Shown: piece by piece, positions 31,324 to 41,293 of the stretch
Layout: each line of letters begins with the position of its first letter
Numbering within the stretch: position 1 is the first letter of the stretch
NCBI GenBank assembly: GCA_937934745.1
Contig: CALGZC010000011.1
Coordinates: 1 to 64,000 of the forward strand
Reading direction: 5' to 3'
DNA from: an uncultured Blastocatellia bacterium
GTDB taxonomy: Bacteria > Acidobacteriota > Blastocatellia > Chloracidobacteriales > Chloracidobacteriaceae
Length of the DNA stretch: 64,000 bases
Notes under the pieces: model-generated
What the model saw: the letters and a program-made list of their open reading frames with translations, nothing else
The model's database searches: none
What the model was told of the DNA's origin: nothing
Program-made: the position numbers and the translations under genes

Positions 31324-32934
31324 ATGCTCCAGGACCTTGAAACCCTTACCGCCGAACTCAAGGCGCTTGAAGCCCGGCTCCGGCTGGGCGGCGGCACGGC
31401 GAAAATCGAGCGACTGCACACACAGGGCAAGCTTACTGCCCGCGAGCGTATTGCCGGACTCCTTGACCCGAACTCGCCATTCCTCGAAATCGGTTTACTT
31501 GTCGCCTATGACCGGTATGAGGGCCAGGCGCCGGCTGCTGGCGTCGTCACCGGCGTCGGACGTTGTCACGGACGCGAGATCGTCGTTGTGGCCAACGATC
31601 CGACGGTCAAGGCCGGCGCCTGGTTTCCCGAAACGATCACGAAGATGCTGCGGGCACAGGAAATTGCAATGCGCTGCCGAGTACCGATTGTCTATCTGGT
31701 GGATTCGGCCGGCGTTAACCTGCCGTACCAAGGTGGGGTCTTTCCAGGGCAGTACGGCGCAGCTCGGCTGTTTTACTACAACTCGCTTATGCGGCGGCAC
31801 TTGCGTGTTCCGCAACTGGCGGCCGTGATGGGGCAGTGTATTGCCGGGGGCGCTTACCTGCCGGCTCTGTCCGATGTCATTGTCATGGTCGAGGGAACGA
31901 GTTTCATGGGATTGGGCGGCGTCAACCTTGTGCGCGGGGCAACCGGGCAGACATCCGATCCGGAGGCACTGGGTGGTGCGAAGATGCACACCACCCTTTC
32001 GGGCGTCGCCCACTATCGCGAGCCGGACGACCGGGCTTGTCTGGCGCGCTTGCGGCGGTTGGTTGCAGCCTTGCCGCCACCGCCGCCACGGGCAGTGACT
32101 GTGAGCGCGCCACGTCCGCCGCGCCGCGACCCGTGTGATGCCTACCGGATTCTACCCACCGACCACCGGCTCTCCTATGATGCCGAGGCTTTTCTTGACA
32201 CACTGCTGGACGGCGATTCTCTTGACGAATTTCAGGCCGATTACGCGCGGGAGATCATCTGCGCCCACGCCCGCGTAGAGGGCATCCCTGTCGGGCTGAT
32301 TGCCAATCGGCGCGGACTGATTAGGGCCGGCGGTGATAAACCGCCGCGCTTTGGCGGCATCATCTATCGGGAAAGCGCCGAGAAAGTGGCTTACTTCATC
32401 GAGACTTGCGACCGCCACCGACTACCGCTGCTTTTCGTGCAGGACGTGTCGGGTTTCATGGTCGGCGTTGAAGCCGAACAATCAGGCATCATCCGCGCCG
32501 GTGCGCAGTTTGTTGAGGCTATGGCGACGGCAACCGTGCCCAAACTTGTGCTGACGGTCAACCATGCGTCGGGCGCCGGTTACTACGCCATGGCCGGGCA
32601 GGGTTTTGATCCGAACTTCATTTTTTCGCTTCCGACCGGACGCATGGGCGTCATGGAGGGCGAATCGGCCGTGATGGCGCTGTTTTCGGCGCAGTTAGAA
32701 AAGCTCAAAGCAGAGGGCAAGTCGCCGGATGCCGCACTTCAGGCCGAGATGGAGAAGGTGCGGGCCACGTACGAGGCACAGCTTGACGCCAAATTTGCTG
32801 CTGCACGCGGCTTTTGCGACGCCGTACTGGCACCGGAAGACGTCCGCCCAATGCTGAAACTGGCACTAGAGACCTGCCTCAACCAACCTGGGCCACATCT
32901 GGGGCCGTTTGTCCTGGGCGACGGACTAAGCTGA
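31324..32934 (+). CDS. Acyl-CoA (propionyl/methylcrotonyl-CoA) carboxylase beta subunit
   Basis: 536 aa; IVYLVDSAGVNLPYQ, GQCIAGGAYLPALSDVIVMVEGTSFMGLGGVNLVRGATG, VQDVSGFMVGVEAEQSGIIRAGAQFVEAMATATVPKLVLTVNHASGAGYYAMAG. Confidence 0.96.
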   Translation: MLQDLETLTAELKALEARLRLGGGTAKIERLHTQGKLTARERIAGLLDPNSPFLEIGLLVAYDRYEGQAPAAGVVTGVGRCHGREIVVVANDPTVKAGAWFPETITKMLRAQEIAMRCRVPIVYLVDSAGVNLPYQGGVFPGQYGAARLFYYNSLMRRHLRVPQLAAVMGQCIAGGAYLPALSDVIVMVEGTSFMGLGGVNLVRGATGQTSDPEALGGAKMHTTLSGVAHYREPDDRACLARLRRLVAALPPPPPRAVTVSAPRPPRRDPCDAYRILPTDHRLSYDAEAFLDTLLDGDSLDEFQADYAREIICAHARVEGIPVGLIANRRGLIRAGGDKPPRFGGIIYRESAEKVAYFIETCDRHRLPLLFVQDVSGFMVGVEAEQSGIIRAGAQFVEAMATATVPKLVLTVNHASGAGYYAMAGQGFDPNFIFSLPTGRMGVMEGESAVMALFSAQLEKLKAEGKSPDAALQAEMEKVRATYEAQLDAKFAAARGFCDAVLAPEDVRPMLKLALETCLNQPGPHLGPFVLGDGLS

Positions 32935-33852
32935 TGGCGACGGAGCGCTGTTGTTTTCTTCGGGTGAGGTGTCGGCGACGGTCTCTGTGAGTTCCTCGTG
33001 CGCCTTCGGCAGCGCCTCTGACGAAGAGACAGTTGATGAAGTCTGAAATTCGTCGTCTTCGGTCAACGGCCCGGTCATTTCCCAGTCTTCCTGATGCGCC
33101 GGATAGTCACCCAATTGCAGTGCCTCGACCACAACTGTCCCGGCACCGATAGCTTCTTCTGGCGATGCAGTGGGGAGTTGGCCTTCTACAGGCTCTTCCG
33201 GCTGCGCACTGGATGTTTCTGCAAAATGGTCAGGCGCCGGTTGCTCTGATAGTGACCATTCCCCACTCACACGGAGCACATCAGTTTGTTGTGAATCACG
33301 TTTGCTCGGTGACTTGCTGATCTCGGCAATGATGTTGTCCAGTTCGTGGAAGCGGTCGGCCACATCGATCAGGCGCGGCGAAGTGTTGGCGCGGAAGCCT
33401 GCAACTTCTACCCGCACGCCTTTGTAGGCAATCACATTGAGCGCATAGGTAAAGTCCTCGTCGCCGCTAACCAAAATTGCCGTGTCATACTTATCGGCCA
33501 GCGACAGCATATCCACGGCAATTTCGACATCGAGGTTGGCCTTCTTGGTGCCGTCAGGAAAAGTCTTAAGCTCTTTTTGCACAACACGATAGCCGTTACG
33601 CCGCATCCAGAGCAAAAAGCCCTGCTGGCGCTCGGCCTGCTGATCGACGCCGGTGTAAAAGAAAGCGCGCAGGAGCGGATCGTCGCCCCGCAGATGAGTT
33701 AGGAGCTTAGCATAGTCAATTTCCACACCGGCCGAACGGGCGGCATGAAAGAGGTTGTTGCCATCAATAAAGATGGCTATGCGCCCCCTGTTAGAAGGCA
33801 CATGGACAAGATGTGACCCGGATGAACTTCCCCTAGGATCGGCAGAACTCAT
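32926..33852 (-). CDS. NYN domain (LabA/DUF88, PIN-like) protein
   Basis: RIAIFIDGNNLFHAARSAGVEIDYAKLLTHL..., KANLDVEIAVDMLSLADKYDTAILVSGDEDFTYALN. Confidence 0.9.
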   Translation of the reverse strand: MSSADPRGSSSGSHLVHVPSNRGRIAIFIDGNNLFHAARSAGVEIDYAKLLTHLRGDDPLLRAFFYTGVDQQAERQQGFLLWMRRNGYRVVQKELKTFPDGTKKANLDVEIAVDMLSLADKYDTAILVSGDEDFTYALNVIAYKGVRVEVAGFRANTSPRLIDVADRFHELDNIIAEISKSPSKRDSQQTDVLRVSGEWSLSEQPAPDHFAETSSAQPEEPVEGQLPTASPEEAIGAGTVVVEALQLGDYPAHQEDWEMTGPLTEDDEFQTSSTVSSSEALPKAHEELTETVADTSPEENNSAPSPSA

Positions 33853-34024
33853 GAAAATAGCTTTCTCTGAAACGAAGTGTTGTAAAGGTTATTCCATTGC
33901 GGTTGCTCACATTCTAATTTTAAGTTGGAAAGCAAGTCAAAACCCAACCGACCGGGACACGCTACTGGTGGAGAAGTAGTGGACAATCATCTCTGGCTAT
34001 TATCTCGCCGCTGCACCAAGTGCC

Positions 34025-34351
34025 CTAAACAAACTTCTCAACCCGCAGAATACCGACCGTTTGGACGTACGCTACGACTGCAAAGTGGGGCATGTAACGC
34101 TCGGCGACACGGGCCAGAATACTGTCGGCAACTGGCTCTGGGACAATAGTCTCAATGCGGACGTTTTCGCCTTCCCACTCGCTCTTGCGGGCGCCATGCC
34201 ACCCTTCGCCGCGCACGCGGCTGGCTGAATACCCCCGCGCGCCCAGGCTCAGAATCTCCTTTGTCAGCCGCGGCTCGAGCTCATCCTCGGCAATGATAAC
34301 CACCAGCTTCATTTCAAACTTTTGCATAGCGATTAGCCTCGTCAAGTTCAC
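34025..34351 (-). CDS. PII-like protein (SbtB-like)
   Basis: MKLVVIIAEDELEPRLTKEILSLGARGYSASRVRGEGWHGARKSEWEGENVRIETIVPEPVADSILARVAERYMPHFAVVAYVQTVGILRVEKF; GTGA overlap with the sbtA stop (alternative ATG at 34327). Confidence 0.85.
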   Translation of the reverse strand: MNLTRLIAMQKFEMKLVVIIAEDELEPRLTKEILSLGARGYSASRVRGEGWHGARKSEWEGENVRIETIVPEPVADSILARVAERYMPHFAVVAYVQTVGILRVEKFV

Positions 34352-35433
34352 AGTCCATAGATTTTGACGGCCAGGAAGTGATAGAGCGGCAGCCCGATGA
34401 TGAGGTTGAACGGAAACGTAATTGCCAGCGATGCCGTTAGATAGTATGTCGGGCTAGCCTTGGGCAGCGCGACCCGGCAGGCGGCCGGGGCGGCAATGTA
34501 TGACGCGCTGGCCGCCAGCACAGCTAGCACGGTCGCGCCAGCCATGGTCATTCCAGTCAGCTTGCCTGCCAGAATTCCCGCCAGAGCGCTTGCCACAGGC
34601 ATCAAGATGCCAAAGCCAACCAGGAATGGTCCAACTTTTTTCAAGTCCTCGAGCCGGCGTCCCGTCACCAAGCCGGCTTCCAGCAGAAACAGCGTCAGCA
34701 CGCCGCGAAATGGCGCGTCAAACCAGGGCGCAACCTGCTCCCAGCCGCGTTTTCCCGAGACATAGCCAATGATGAGAAACCCGATGAGCAGCAGGGTGCT
34801 CTTGCCAGCCAGCAGCTCGCGCATCACATCGCCCATCGTGCCCCCTTCATCGGAGCTGAGCGAATCTTCGCTCGCTTGCAGGCGAGAAATGATGATTGCC
34901 ACCAGGATGGCTGGAACCTCCATGATGGTTAGCAGGGAAGGCAGGAAGCCTTCGTAGTTGAGTCCCTGCGCCTGATAGACAGCCAGCGCCGCCGGAGCGT
35001 CGGCCGCGGTGCCGGCCGCGACCGCGCCGGCTTCAATGGCCGCCCGAAGGGACTCTTCCTTGAGCGTGTCATGGAAAGCGATGGCTTCGCCGAAGGTCAC
35101 GGCTGAGACCGAGCCGTAGTGGGCGGCAATCGCGGCAGCGTTCCATACGTTGAACTTTCCAAACTGCCGCAAGACGTAATAACTCACGATGGGTATGACA
35201 ACGCCCAGGGCGACGGCTGCCAGGCCAGGCCGCCAGAAATCACTCAGGTTGCTAATGGAAAGCTTGTAGCCGCCTTTCAAGCCAATGGCAACTAAGAGGT
35301 AAATCGTCAGCGCCGTGTAAAGCTCTTCAGGAAACTTCAGATCGCTTTTGACGCGCGTGGCAATGACGCCAAGGATGAAAGCGAGCACCATTGGCGACAA
35401 CAAGCTCAAAAACATTGCTTGCGTAGCGTTCAT
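34348..35433 (-). CDS. sbtA: Sodium-dependent bicarbonate transporter, SbtA family
   Basis: MNATQAMFLSLLSPMVLAFILGVIATRVKSDLKFPEELYTALTIYLLVAIGLKGGYKLS...AAHYGSVSAVTFGEAI; paired with SbtB-like and carbonic anhydrase genes. Confidence 0.93.
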   Translation of the reverse strand: MNATQAMFLSLLSPMVLAFILGVIATRVKSDLKFPEELYTALTIYLLVAIGLKGGYKLSISNLSDFWRPGLAAVALGVVIPIVSYYVLRQFGKFNVWNAAAIAAHYGSVSAVTFGEAIAFHDTLKEESLRAAIEAGAVAAGTAADAPAALAVYQAQGLNYEGFLPSLLTIMEVPAILVAIIISRLQASEDSLSSDEGGTMGDVMRELLAGKSTLLLIGFLIIGYVSGKRGWEQVAPWFDAPFRGVLTLFLLEAGLVTGRRLEDLKKVGPFLVGFGILMPVASALAGILAGKLTGMTMAGATVLAVLAASASYIAAPAACRVALPKASPTYYLTASLAITFPFNLIIGLPLYHFLAVKIYGL

Positions 35434-35503
35434 GTCATTCCCCGGTTGTATGTTGTTCTGAGGGCGGGGCGCGCTGCGGCGACCCCGCCAGCTTTCGAGC
35501 GCC

Positions 35504-36271
35504 TTATTCGACCATAGAGATGAGTCCGGTCTCGATGTCATAGACGCCGCCAACGATTTTCAGCTTGCCCTCGCGGACGCGCTTAGCCAGAACTGGCTCG
35601 AGGCTCCTGAGCTTCTCGACTTGCATTCGGACATTCTCGCGGATGGCGTTCTGAACCTCGTCGCCCGGCTGTCCCTTGACCCGCTGGGCGGCCGGCTTGA
35701 TGTCGTTGATGAGCGTCACGATGTGACCCGGAACCTCCGGGACTCGCACCGCAGCCTCCACCGCGCCGCATTTCGTATGCCCAAGGACAAAGATGAGCTT
35801 AGCGCCAAGCACTTCCTCGGCAAACTCAATGCTGCCCCAGGAGGAATAAGTCGAGACCTGCCCTGCGGTTCGCACAATGAACAGGTCGCCCAACCCTTGG
35901 TCGAAGATGATCTCGTTGGGCACGCGCGAGTCGGAGCAACCAACGATGATGGCGAATGGCTTCTGCCCCTTGGCGGTTTCACGGATGCGGGCGATGTCCT
36001 GACGCGGATGGAGGGTTTCGCCGGCGGCAAAGCGACGGTTACCCTCCAGAAGGACTCTGAGGGCCGCTTCAGGATGAGCCTGAAGCTCCTCATTGGTCAG
36101 AGCGGGCTTTTCCGCGCTTTTGACGACTGGCCGCTCTTCCTTCGGCTTAAGCGACTTATCCGACTGAGCAATGGCGGCTGGGCAAACGAAGGAGAGCGCC
36201 AAAGCCGGCGTAAACAAGACGCTCGCAAAAAGCCGCTCGGCATGGCGTTTTTGGGACAACATCGGTAGCAT
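35504..36271 (-). CDS. Beta-carbonic anhydrase with signal peptide (probably exported)
   Basis: LFASVLFTPALALSFVCPAAIAQ signal; IIVGCSDSRVPNEIIFDQGLGDLFIVRTAGQV, GHTKCGAVEAA zinc ligands (C, D/R, H, C). Confidence 0.93.
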   Translation of the reverse strand: MLPMLSQKRHAERLFASVLFTPALALSFVCPAAIAQSDKSLKPKEERPVVKSAEKPALTNEELQAHPEAALRVLLEGNRRFAAGETLHPRQDIARIRETAKGQKPFAIIVGCSDSRVPNEIIFDQGLGDLFIVRTAGQVSTYSSWGSIEFAEEVLGAKLIFVLGHTKCGAVEAAVRVPEVPGHIVTLINDIKPAAQRVKGQPGDEVQNAIRENVRMQVEKLRSLEPVLAKRVREGKLKIVGGVYDIETGLISMVE

Positions 36272-36492
36272 TCCTCCAGCTGTGCGAAAGTGGTCGCGAA
36301 GGCGCTTCGGTTGGAAGACGGCTTCGCTTGGCATCAAAGTGGTTAGACTGCCCCACTTTCGCATTCCCTGTCTGCCAGTGTCAGTTGCTTGAAGGACAGC
36401 GAGTTTTTTGCTAGCCTCGCCAAAGTTACCCTTCGTAGCTAACCCTGTTAGGCTGACGAGCTACGATTGAAATATCTTCACCCTGCCTGGGT

Positions 36493-38157
36493 GTGTCATT
36501 GTCTGCGGCCGCCCGTCAAAGTTTCCCATCGAAGCCGGAAACAGCCCTTCACCGTGTTGCGGCGGTAGATATCGGTTCTAATTCCATCCACCTGATCATT
36601 GCTGAAGCGCGTCCGGGTGAACGCCTACGCCTCATCGAGCGCGAGAAGGATACGGTGCGACTCGCCGCCGGTCTGACCGAGACACACCACCTCACGGATG
36701 AAAAAATCAAAGCGGCGACGGCGACCCTGCGTCGGTTTACCGATCTCGCACGTTCCTACGACGTCACCGCGTTGCTGGCGGTCGCCACCAGCGCGATTCG
36801 GGAGGCCTGGAATCGAGAGGTTTTCCTTCAGCGCGTGGAGCAGGAAATTGGTCTCAAGGTTGAGGTGCTACCCGGCATCGAAGAGGCCCGGCTGATTGCT
36901 CTCGCCGTTGCCGAGGTCACGGATTTTCAGGGAAAGCCAACACTCATCTTAGATATTGGCGGCGGGAGTACGGAGTTTATCCTAACGACGGGACCAACAC
37001 CGCATTACCTGGCTTCGGTTAAGCTTGGCGCAGTTCGCCTGCACGAACAGTTTTTGAGCGGCCAAGACCCGCCAACACGCACCGATGTTGCGGCTCTTAC
37101 AACATACGTTCAGAGCGCCCTGGCGCGCACGGTCCGCGAAATTCGGGAAGCCGGCGGCTTTCAGCAAGTCATCGGCACTTCAGGAACGATTCTGGCGCTT
37201 GCAGCAGCCCAGCCAGATGGGATCCTCACCGACAAAAAAGATGTTTTCGGGAAAAAAGCTCATTCGCCGTTTACGCCATTTGCGACCGAGTTGACGTCTT
37301 CAGCGCTGCAATTGCTGAACCATCGCCTCCAACGACTGTCCCATAAGGACCGCCGTAAGCTGCCGGGCATTGACGCGCGCCGGGCTGACATCATCATTGC
37401 TGGCGGCATCTTACTCGAAACCATCTTCCGGGAACTCGGCATTACTCACCTGACCACTTGTGAATGGTCGCTGCGTGAAGGCGTCGTCATCAACTATCTC
37501 CGCGAGCAAGGCTGGACGCCGCCCCAGGTGTCGTGGACGGCAGAGGAGATTCGTGAGCAGAGCATTCTTTCGGTCGCCCGCCGGTACAACTATGAGGCAG
37601 CGCATGCTCATCACACGGCACGACTCGCTGAACGGATTTTCGATCAGACGCAAGTCCTGCACGGACTCGGCGCACGGGAGCGCGCATGGCTGCGTTATGC
37701 TGCCATCCTTCATGACATCGGCTACCACATTGCCCATACCAGCCATCACAAGCACACCATGTACCTTATTCGCCACGCAGAGCTACCCGGCTTTCATGCG
37801 CACGAGATTGCCATTATCGCCAATCTCGCCAGGTACCATCGCGGCTCACTCCCCAAACGCAAGCACGAAGACTTCACCCACCTCTCGCCGGTGCACCAGG
37901 CCGTGATTACCAAGTTGATTCCCATCCTCAGACTTGCCGATGCCCTTGACCGCCGTCATGCCGGGAAAGTTCAGGATGTGGCGGTGGAGTTGCGGGCAAT
38001 CGATCTGTGGATACGCCCCATTCCGGCTGCCCAGGCTGACATCGAGCTGGAGGCTTGGTGCGCACAGCAGGTTTTCCCCATCTGGGCCAGCACGTTTCCG
38101 GGCATCCACCCCCACTTGGTCACCCACCAGGTGGCGCGAACAGCTCAGCAGGCATAA
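36493..38157 (+). CDS. Ppx/GppA family phosphatase with C-terminal HD domain
   Basis: AAVDIGSNSIHLIIAEARPGERLRLIEREKDTVRLAAGL, ILDIGGGSTEFIL, YAAILHDIGYHIAHTSHHKH. Confidence 0.93.
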   Translation: MSLSAAARQSFPSKPETALHRVAAVDIGSNSIHLIIAEARPGERLRLIEREKDTVRLAAGLTETHHLTDEKIKAATATLRRFTDLARSYDVTALLAVATSAIREAWNREVFLQRVEQEIGLKVEVLPGIEEARLIALAVAEVTDFQGKPTLILDIGGGSTEFILTTGPTPHYLASVKLGAVRLHEQFLSGQDPPTRTDVAALTTYVQSALARTVREIREAGGFQQVIGTSGTILALAAAQPDGILTDKKDVFGKKAHSPFTPFATELTSSALQLLNHRLQRLSHKDRRKLPGIDARRADIIIAGGILLETIFRELGITHLTTCEWSLREGVVINYLREQGWTPPQVSWTAEEIREQSILSVARRYNYEAAHAHHTARLAERIFDQTQVLHGLGARERAWLRYAAILHDIGYHIAHTSHHKHTMYLIRHAELPGFHAHEIAIIANLARYHRGSLPKRKHEDFTHLSPVHQAVITKLIPILRLADALDRRHAGKVQDVAVELRAIDLWIRPIPAAQADIELEAWCAQQVFPIWASTFPGIHPHLVTHQVARTAQQA

Positions 38158-38215
38158 AAAGCTCAGGATCGGGCTTTTACTAGGCCTCTAACTCTCTACA
38201 GATGATCTAGGTTCC

Positions 38216-38251
38216 TAGTAGTAGTAGTAGGGCCTGTGGAAATGTGGAAAA
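38216..38251 (+). promoter_or_regulatory. Putative origin unwinding module: DnaA-trio-like (TAG)5, GGCC spacer, two overlapping DnaA-box-like sites
   Basis: TAGTAGTAGTAGTAG (38216-38230) GGCC TGTGGAAAT (38235-38243) TGTGGAAAA (38243-38251). Confidence 0.6.
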
Positions 38252-38422
38252 AAAATACAAATTGTTGAAAATAAAGACTTTATATTCTAATTAGGCTGTG
38301 GAAGAATCTGTGGAAAAAAAGCTCTCATCTGTGGAACCTGTGGAAAAAAGTGCCGTCCTGAAGAGGATTTCCACAGGTTCCACAGGTCATCCACAGGCAG
38401 TTTTCCACAGATCTGTGGAAAA
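38235..38422. promoter_or_regulatory. Putative oriC DnaA-box cluster (11 TGTGGA/TCCACA sites) beside the dnaA 3' end
   Basis: Sites at 38235, 38243, 38297, 38309, 38330, 38339 (reverse), 38367, 38376, 38387, 38401 (forward), 38414 (reverse). Confidence 0.7.
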
Positions 38423-38433
38423 CTTGCGTAAGT

Positions 38434-39828
38434 CTATTTTAATGAACTAATTAGGTTGTTGATGAGCCTGTGGAAATCGTTCTGCGTCTGGTAAAGGCGT
38501 GCAATCTTTTCACAGCTGTGGAGCACGGTCGTATGGTGCTTGTTGCCGAAGTGGCGGCCAATTTCGGGAAGGCTATGGTTGGTCAACTGCTTGCAGAGGT
38601 ACATCGCCACCTGACGCGGCACCGCAATGTTGCGTGAGTTATTCTTGGACTTCAGGTCGGCAACCCGTAGGCCGTAGTGGTCGCTGACCACGCGCTGAAT
38701 CATCTCGATGGTGATCGGGCGCTCTTCTTCTTCGATGTTGAGCACTTCTTTACACAGCTCAATGTCAATGGGGCGTTGCTTGAGCGAAGCATAGGCGACC
38801 AAGCGGATCAGCGATCCTTCTAGTTCACGGATATTTGACTTGATTTTCCCGGCGATGAAGAGGGCGACGTTGTCGCTGAGGTCAATTTTTTCGATGTCCG
38901 CTTTACGCTTGAGGATGGCGACCTTGGTTTCCAGGTCAGGGGGTTGAAGATCGGCAATGAGGCCCCATTCAAAGCGCGAGTGCAGGCGTTCTTCCAGCGT
39001 GGGGATCTCGCGCGGTGGGCAGTCACTTGAGATCACGATCTGTTTCTGGGCGTCATAGAGAGCGTTGAAGGTGTGGAAGAACTCTTCTTGCGTGCGCTCT
39101 TTGCCGGCAATGAACTGGATGTCGTCAATGAGCAGGACATCAATGCTGCGGTACTTCTCACGGAACGCCTGGGCCTTGTCATAGCGGATGGCGTTAATCA
39201 GCTCATTCATGAACTTTTCCGATGAGATGTAAACCAGCCGCATGTGTCGGTCGCGGTTACGGATGGCATGGCCGATGGCGTGCATCAAATGTGTTTTCCC
39301 AAGTCCAACACCTCCGTAGATAAACAGGGGGTTGTAGGTCCGGGATGGCGTGTCGGCAACAGCCATTGCTGCCGCCCGCGCAAACTGGTTGCAGGAACCA
39401 ACCACAAAGGTGTCAAACGTGTACTTTGGATTGAGCGGCAGTTCGAGCGGTTCTAAGTCCACAATCCGCGCGCCTGTCAGTCCATCTGAAAGCGCATTGT
39501 TCAGTGTGCCGAAGGCAAGGTAGTCGTGACTCGGTGCCGGTGTGTCAGGATCGAGTAAGCTGTTCCCAGAGCGCGTGTCGTTTTGTTCGGCGTAGACAAA
39601 CGCCAGACGCGCCCCACCGCATCCAACGGCTTCCAAAGCAGCTTCTACAACGTCGTGGTAGGTTTCCGTTATCCAGTCTTCGTAACTTCGGTTGGGAACG
39701 CAAAGATAGATCGTGTCACCCTGACAAGCATAGAGAGTCGCCGGTTTGAACCACGTACTAAAGCTTTCGTGGTTCATGCGTTTTTGAATTTCTCCCAAAA
39801 ATGAGGTCCACTTATCGTCGTCCATCAT
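38434..39828 (-). CDS. dnaA: Chromosomal replication initiator DnaA
   Basis: [52 protein letters not shown], domain [42 protein letters not shown]. Confidence 0.98.
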   Translation of the reverse strand: MMDDDKWTSFLGEIQKRMNHESFSTWFKPATLYACQGDTIYLCVPNRSYEDWITETYHDVVEAALEAVGCGGARLAFVYAEQNDTRSGNSLLDPDTPAPSHDYLAFGTLNNALSDGLTGARIVDLEPLELPLNPKYTFDTFVVGSCNQFARAAAMAVADTPSRTYNPLFIYGGVGLGKTHLMHAIGHAIRNRDRHMRLVYISSEKFMNELINAIRYDKAQAFREKYRSIDVLLIDDIQFIAGKERTQEEFFHTFNALYDAQKQIVISSDCPPREIPTLEERLHSRFEWGLIADLQPPDLETKVAILKRKADIEKIDLSDNVALFIAGKIKSNIRELEGSLIRLVAYASLKQRPIDIELCKEVLNIEEEERPITIEMIQRVVSDHYGLRVADLKSKNNSRNIAVPRQVAMYLCKQLTNHSLPEIGRHFGNKHHTTVLHSCEKIARLYQTQNDFHRLINNLISSLK

Positions 39829-39898
39829 GGTTCAAACCCTTGCCAATGAACACGAAGCACAGCCGGTAAGTAGGAGACGAGCAGCGTTTGAAAGAAAG

Positions 39899-40054
39899 AT
39901 TTCCACAACTTTTCCACAGGCTTGGCAGGCTCCTGTGGAAATCTGGGACGTAAAGACTAAAGTCTTTTTTTAGAGTTACTTAGGCATAGTGGAAGTGGTT
40001 GACCTAGGCGTTCAAGCTAGCATAGGGAAGGCAAAGCGACAAGAAAAATCCACA
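39899..40054. promoter_or_regulatory. DnaA-box-like cluster upstream of dnaA
   Basis: ATTTCCACA 39899, TTTTCCACA 39910, TGTGGAAAT 39934, AAATCCACA 40046. Confidence 0.6.
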
Positions 40055-40109
40055 GGCGGTCTACCGCGTGACAAGAAGCGCGACCAATCTTCTTAGAGGG
40101 AGATGTGAA

Positions 40110-41093
40110 ATGACAGGATACCGGTATTGCGTGGTCGGTCTCATCACCATCAGTCTCTTGCTGGCCGTGCGGTTAGGCAGCAGTGCACAGGAACGCCCCT
40201 CTCGAAAGCCGCCCAAAGTAGGGCAGCCGGCCGCTCAGGACGATGTGTTTACAATTGACACGAACCTTGTCGTGCTGGATGTGGCCGTCTTTGACCAAGA
40301 TAACCGCTTTGTCGGCGACCTGCGGAAAGAGAACTTCCGTGTCTATGACGAGCAAGTACTCCAGGAAATCGAGTACTTCAGCCGTGATGAGGCCCCGATC
40401 AGCCTCGGTTTCGTCCTAGATACCAGCGGTTCCATGCGTCCACGCCGCGCCAAAGTTGTTGAAGCCGTCAAGTTTCTGACACGTGCGGCGAAGCCCGGCG
40501 ACGAGTTCTTCTTGGTGGACTTCAAGAATAAGGCCGAACTGGCAGAAGAGTTCACGCCGCGTCCGGCGGACATTGAGGATGCCGTGGAGAATATCGTTTG
40601 GGGAGGTGGCACGGCGTTGCTGGACGCCATTTTGCTTTCCGCCGAATACGCCGACAAAGAAGGGAAAAACCGTCGGAAGGCGATTGTCGTCATTTCAGAC
40701 GGCGATGACCGCGACAGCTATTATGAGCGCCGTCAGCTGATCAAGATGCTTCAGGAGTATCAGGTACAGGTGTATATTGTCGGCTTTCCCGATGAAGAGG
40801 ACGCCGGGGGATTATTTGGGCGCTCGGCGCGGAAGCGCTCCATTGAACTCATCAACGACATTGCCAAGGAAACCGGAGGTCGGGCCTTTTTTCCAAAGTC
40901 AACGGACGAACTACCGGAAATCGTACGCACGATCAACGCTGACCTGCGCGCCCAGTATTCGATCGGGTTTGTCCCAAGTCAGGATCAACGGGACAACAGT
41001 GCCTTTCGACGGATTACCGTTCGGGTTGACGATGGCAAGCGTAAGCTCGTGGCGCGAACACGCTCCGGCTACGTACCACGGCGCGGCGATTAA
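40110..41093 (+). CDS. VWA-domain (acidobacterial VWFA-related) secreted protein
   Basis: LGFVLDTSGSMRPRRAKVVEAVKFLTRAAKPGDEFFLVDF, ALLDAILLSAEYADKEGKNRRKAIVVISDGDDRDS. Confidence 0.9.
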   Translation: MTGYRYCVVGLITISLLLAVRLGSSAQERPSRKPPKVGQPAAQDDVFTIDTNLVVLDVAVFDQDNRFVGDLRKENFRVYDEQVLQEIEYFSRDEAPISLGFVLDTSGSMRPRRAKVVEAVKFLTRAAKPGDEFFLVDFKNKAELAEEFTPRPADIEDAVENIVWGGGTALLDAILLSAEYADKEGKNRRKAIVVISDGDDRDSYYERRQLIKMLQEYQVQVYIVGFPDEEDAGGLFGRSARKRSIELINDIAKETGGRAFFPKSTDELPEIVRTINADLRAQYSIGFVPSQDQRDNSAFRRITVRVDDGKRKLVARTRSGYVPRRGD

Positions 41094-41098
41094 GCGTT

Positions 41099-41293
41099 TG
41101 TGGATAAACAACCGCAGCTCCTGTGGAAAACTTGTGGAAAATACAAGCTAAACCTTGTACTCAGCGCTATAACCATATTCAGAAGTCTTGGTTATAACAC
41201 TTAAGTTTTTGATTTCAAATGATTTAATATTTTGACCAAAAACCGACTGAGCACTGGGATGAAATTCTACTCCTGTGGAAAACTTGTGGAAAA
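41099..41293. promoter_or_regulatory. Third DnaA-box-like cluster with one consensus box and an AT-rich core
   Basis: TGTGGATAA (=TTATCCACA) 41099-41107; identical 24-mers ctcctgtggaaaacttgtggaaaa at 41118-41141 and 41270-41293; AT-rich ~41180-41245. Confidence 0.65.

Noticed and set aside
35434-35553. 40-aa N-terminal extension of SbtA
   Set aside because: Overlaps the carbonic anhydrase 3' end; the transporter starts naturally at MNATQAMFLSLLSPMV (35433).
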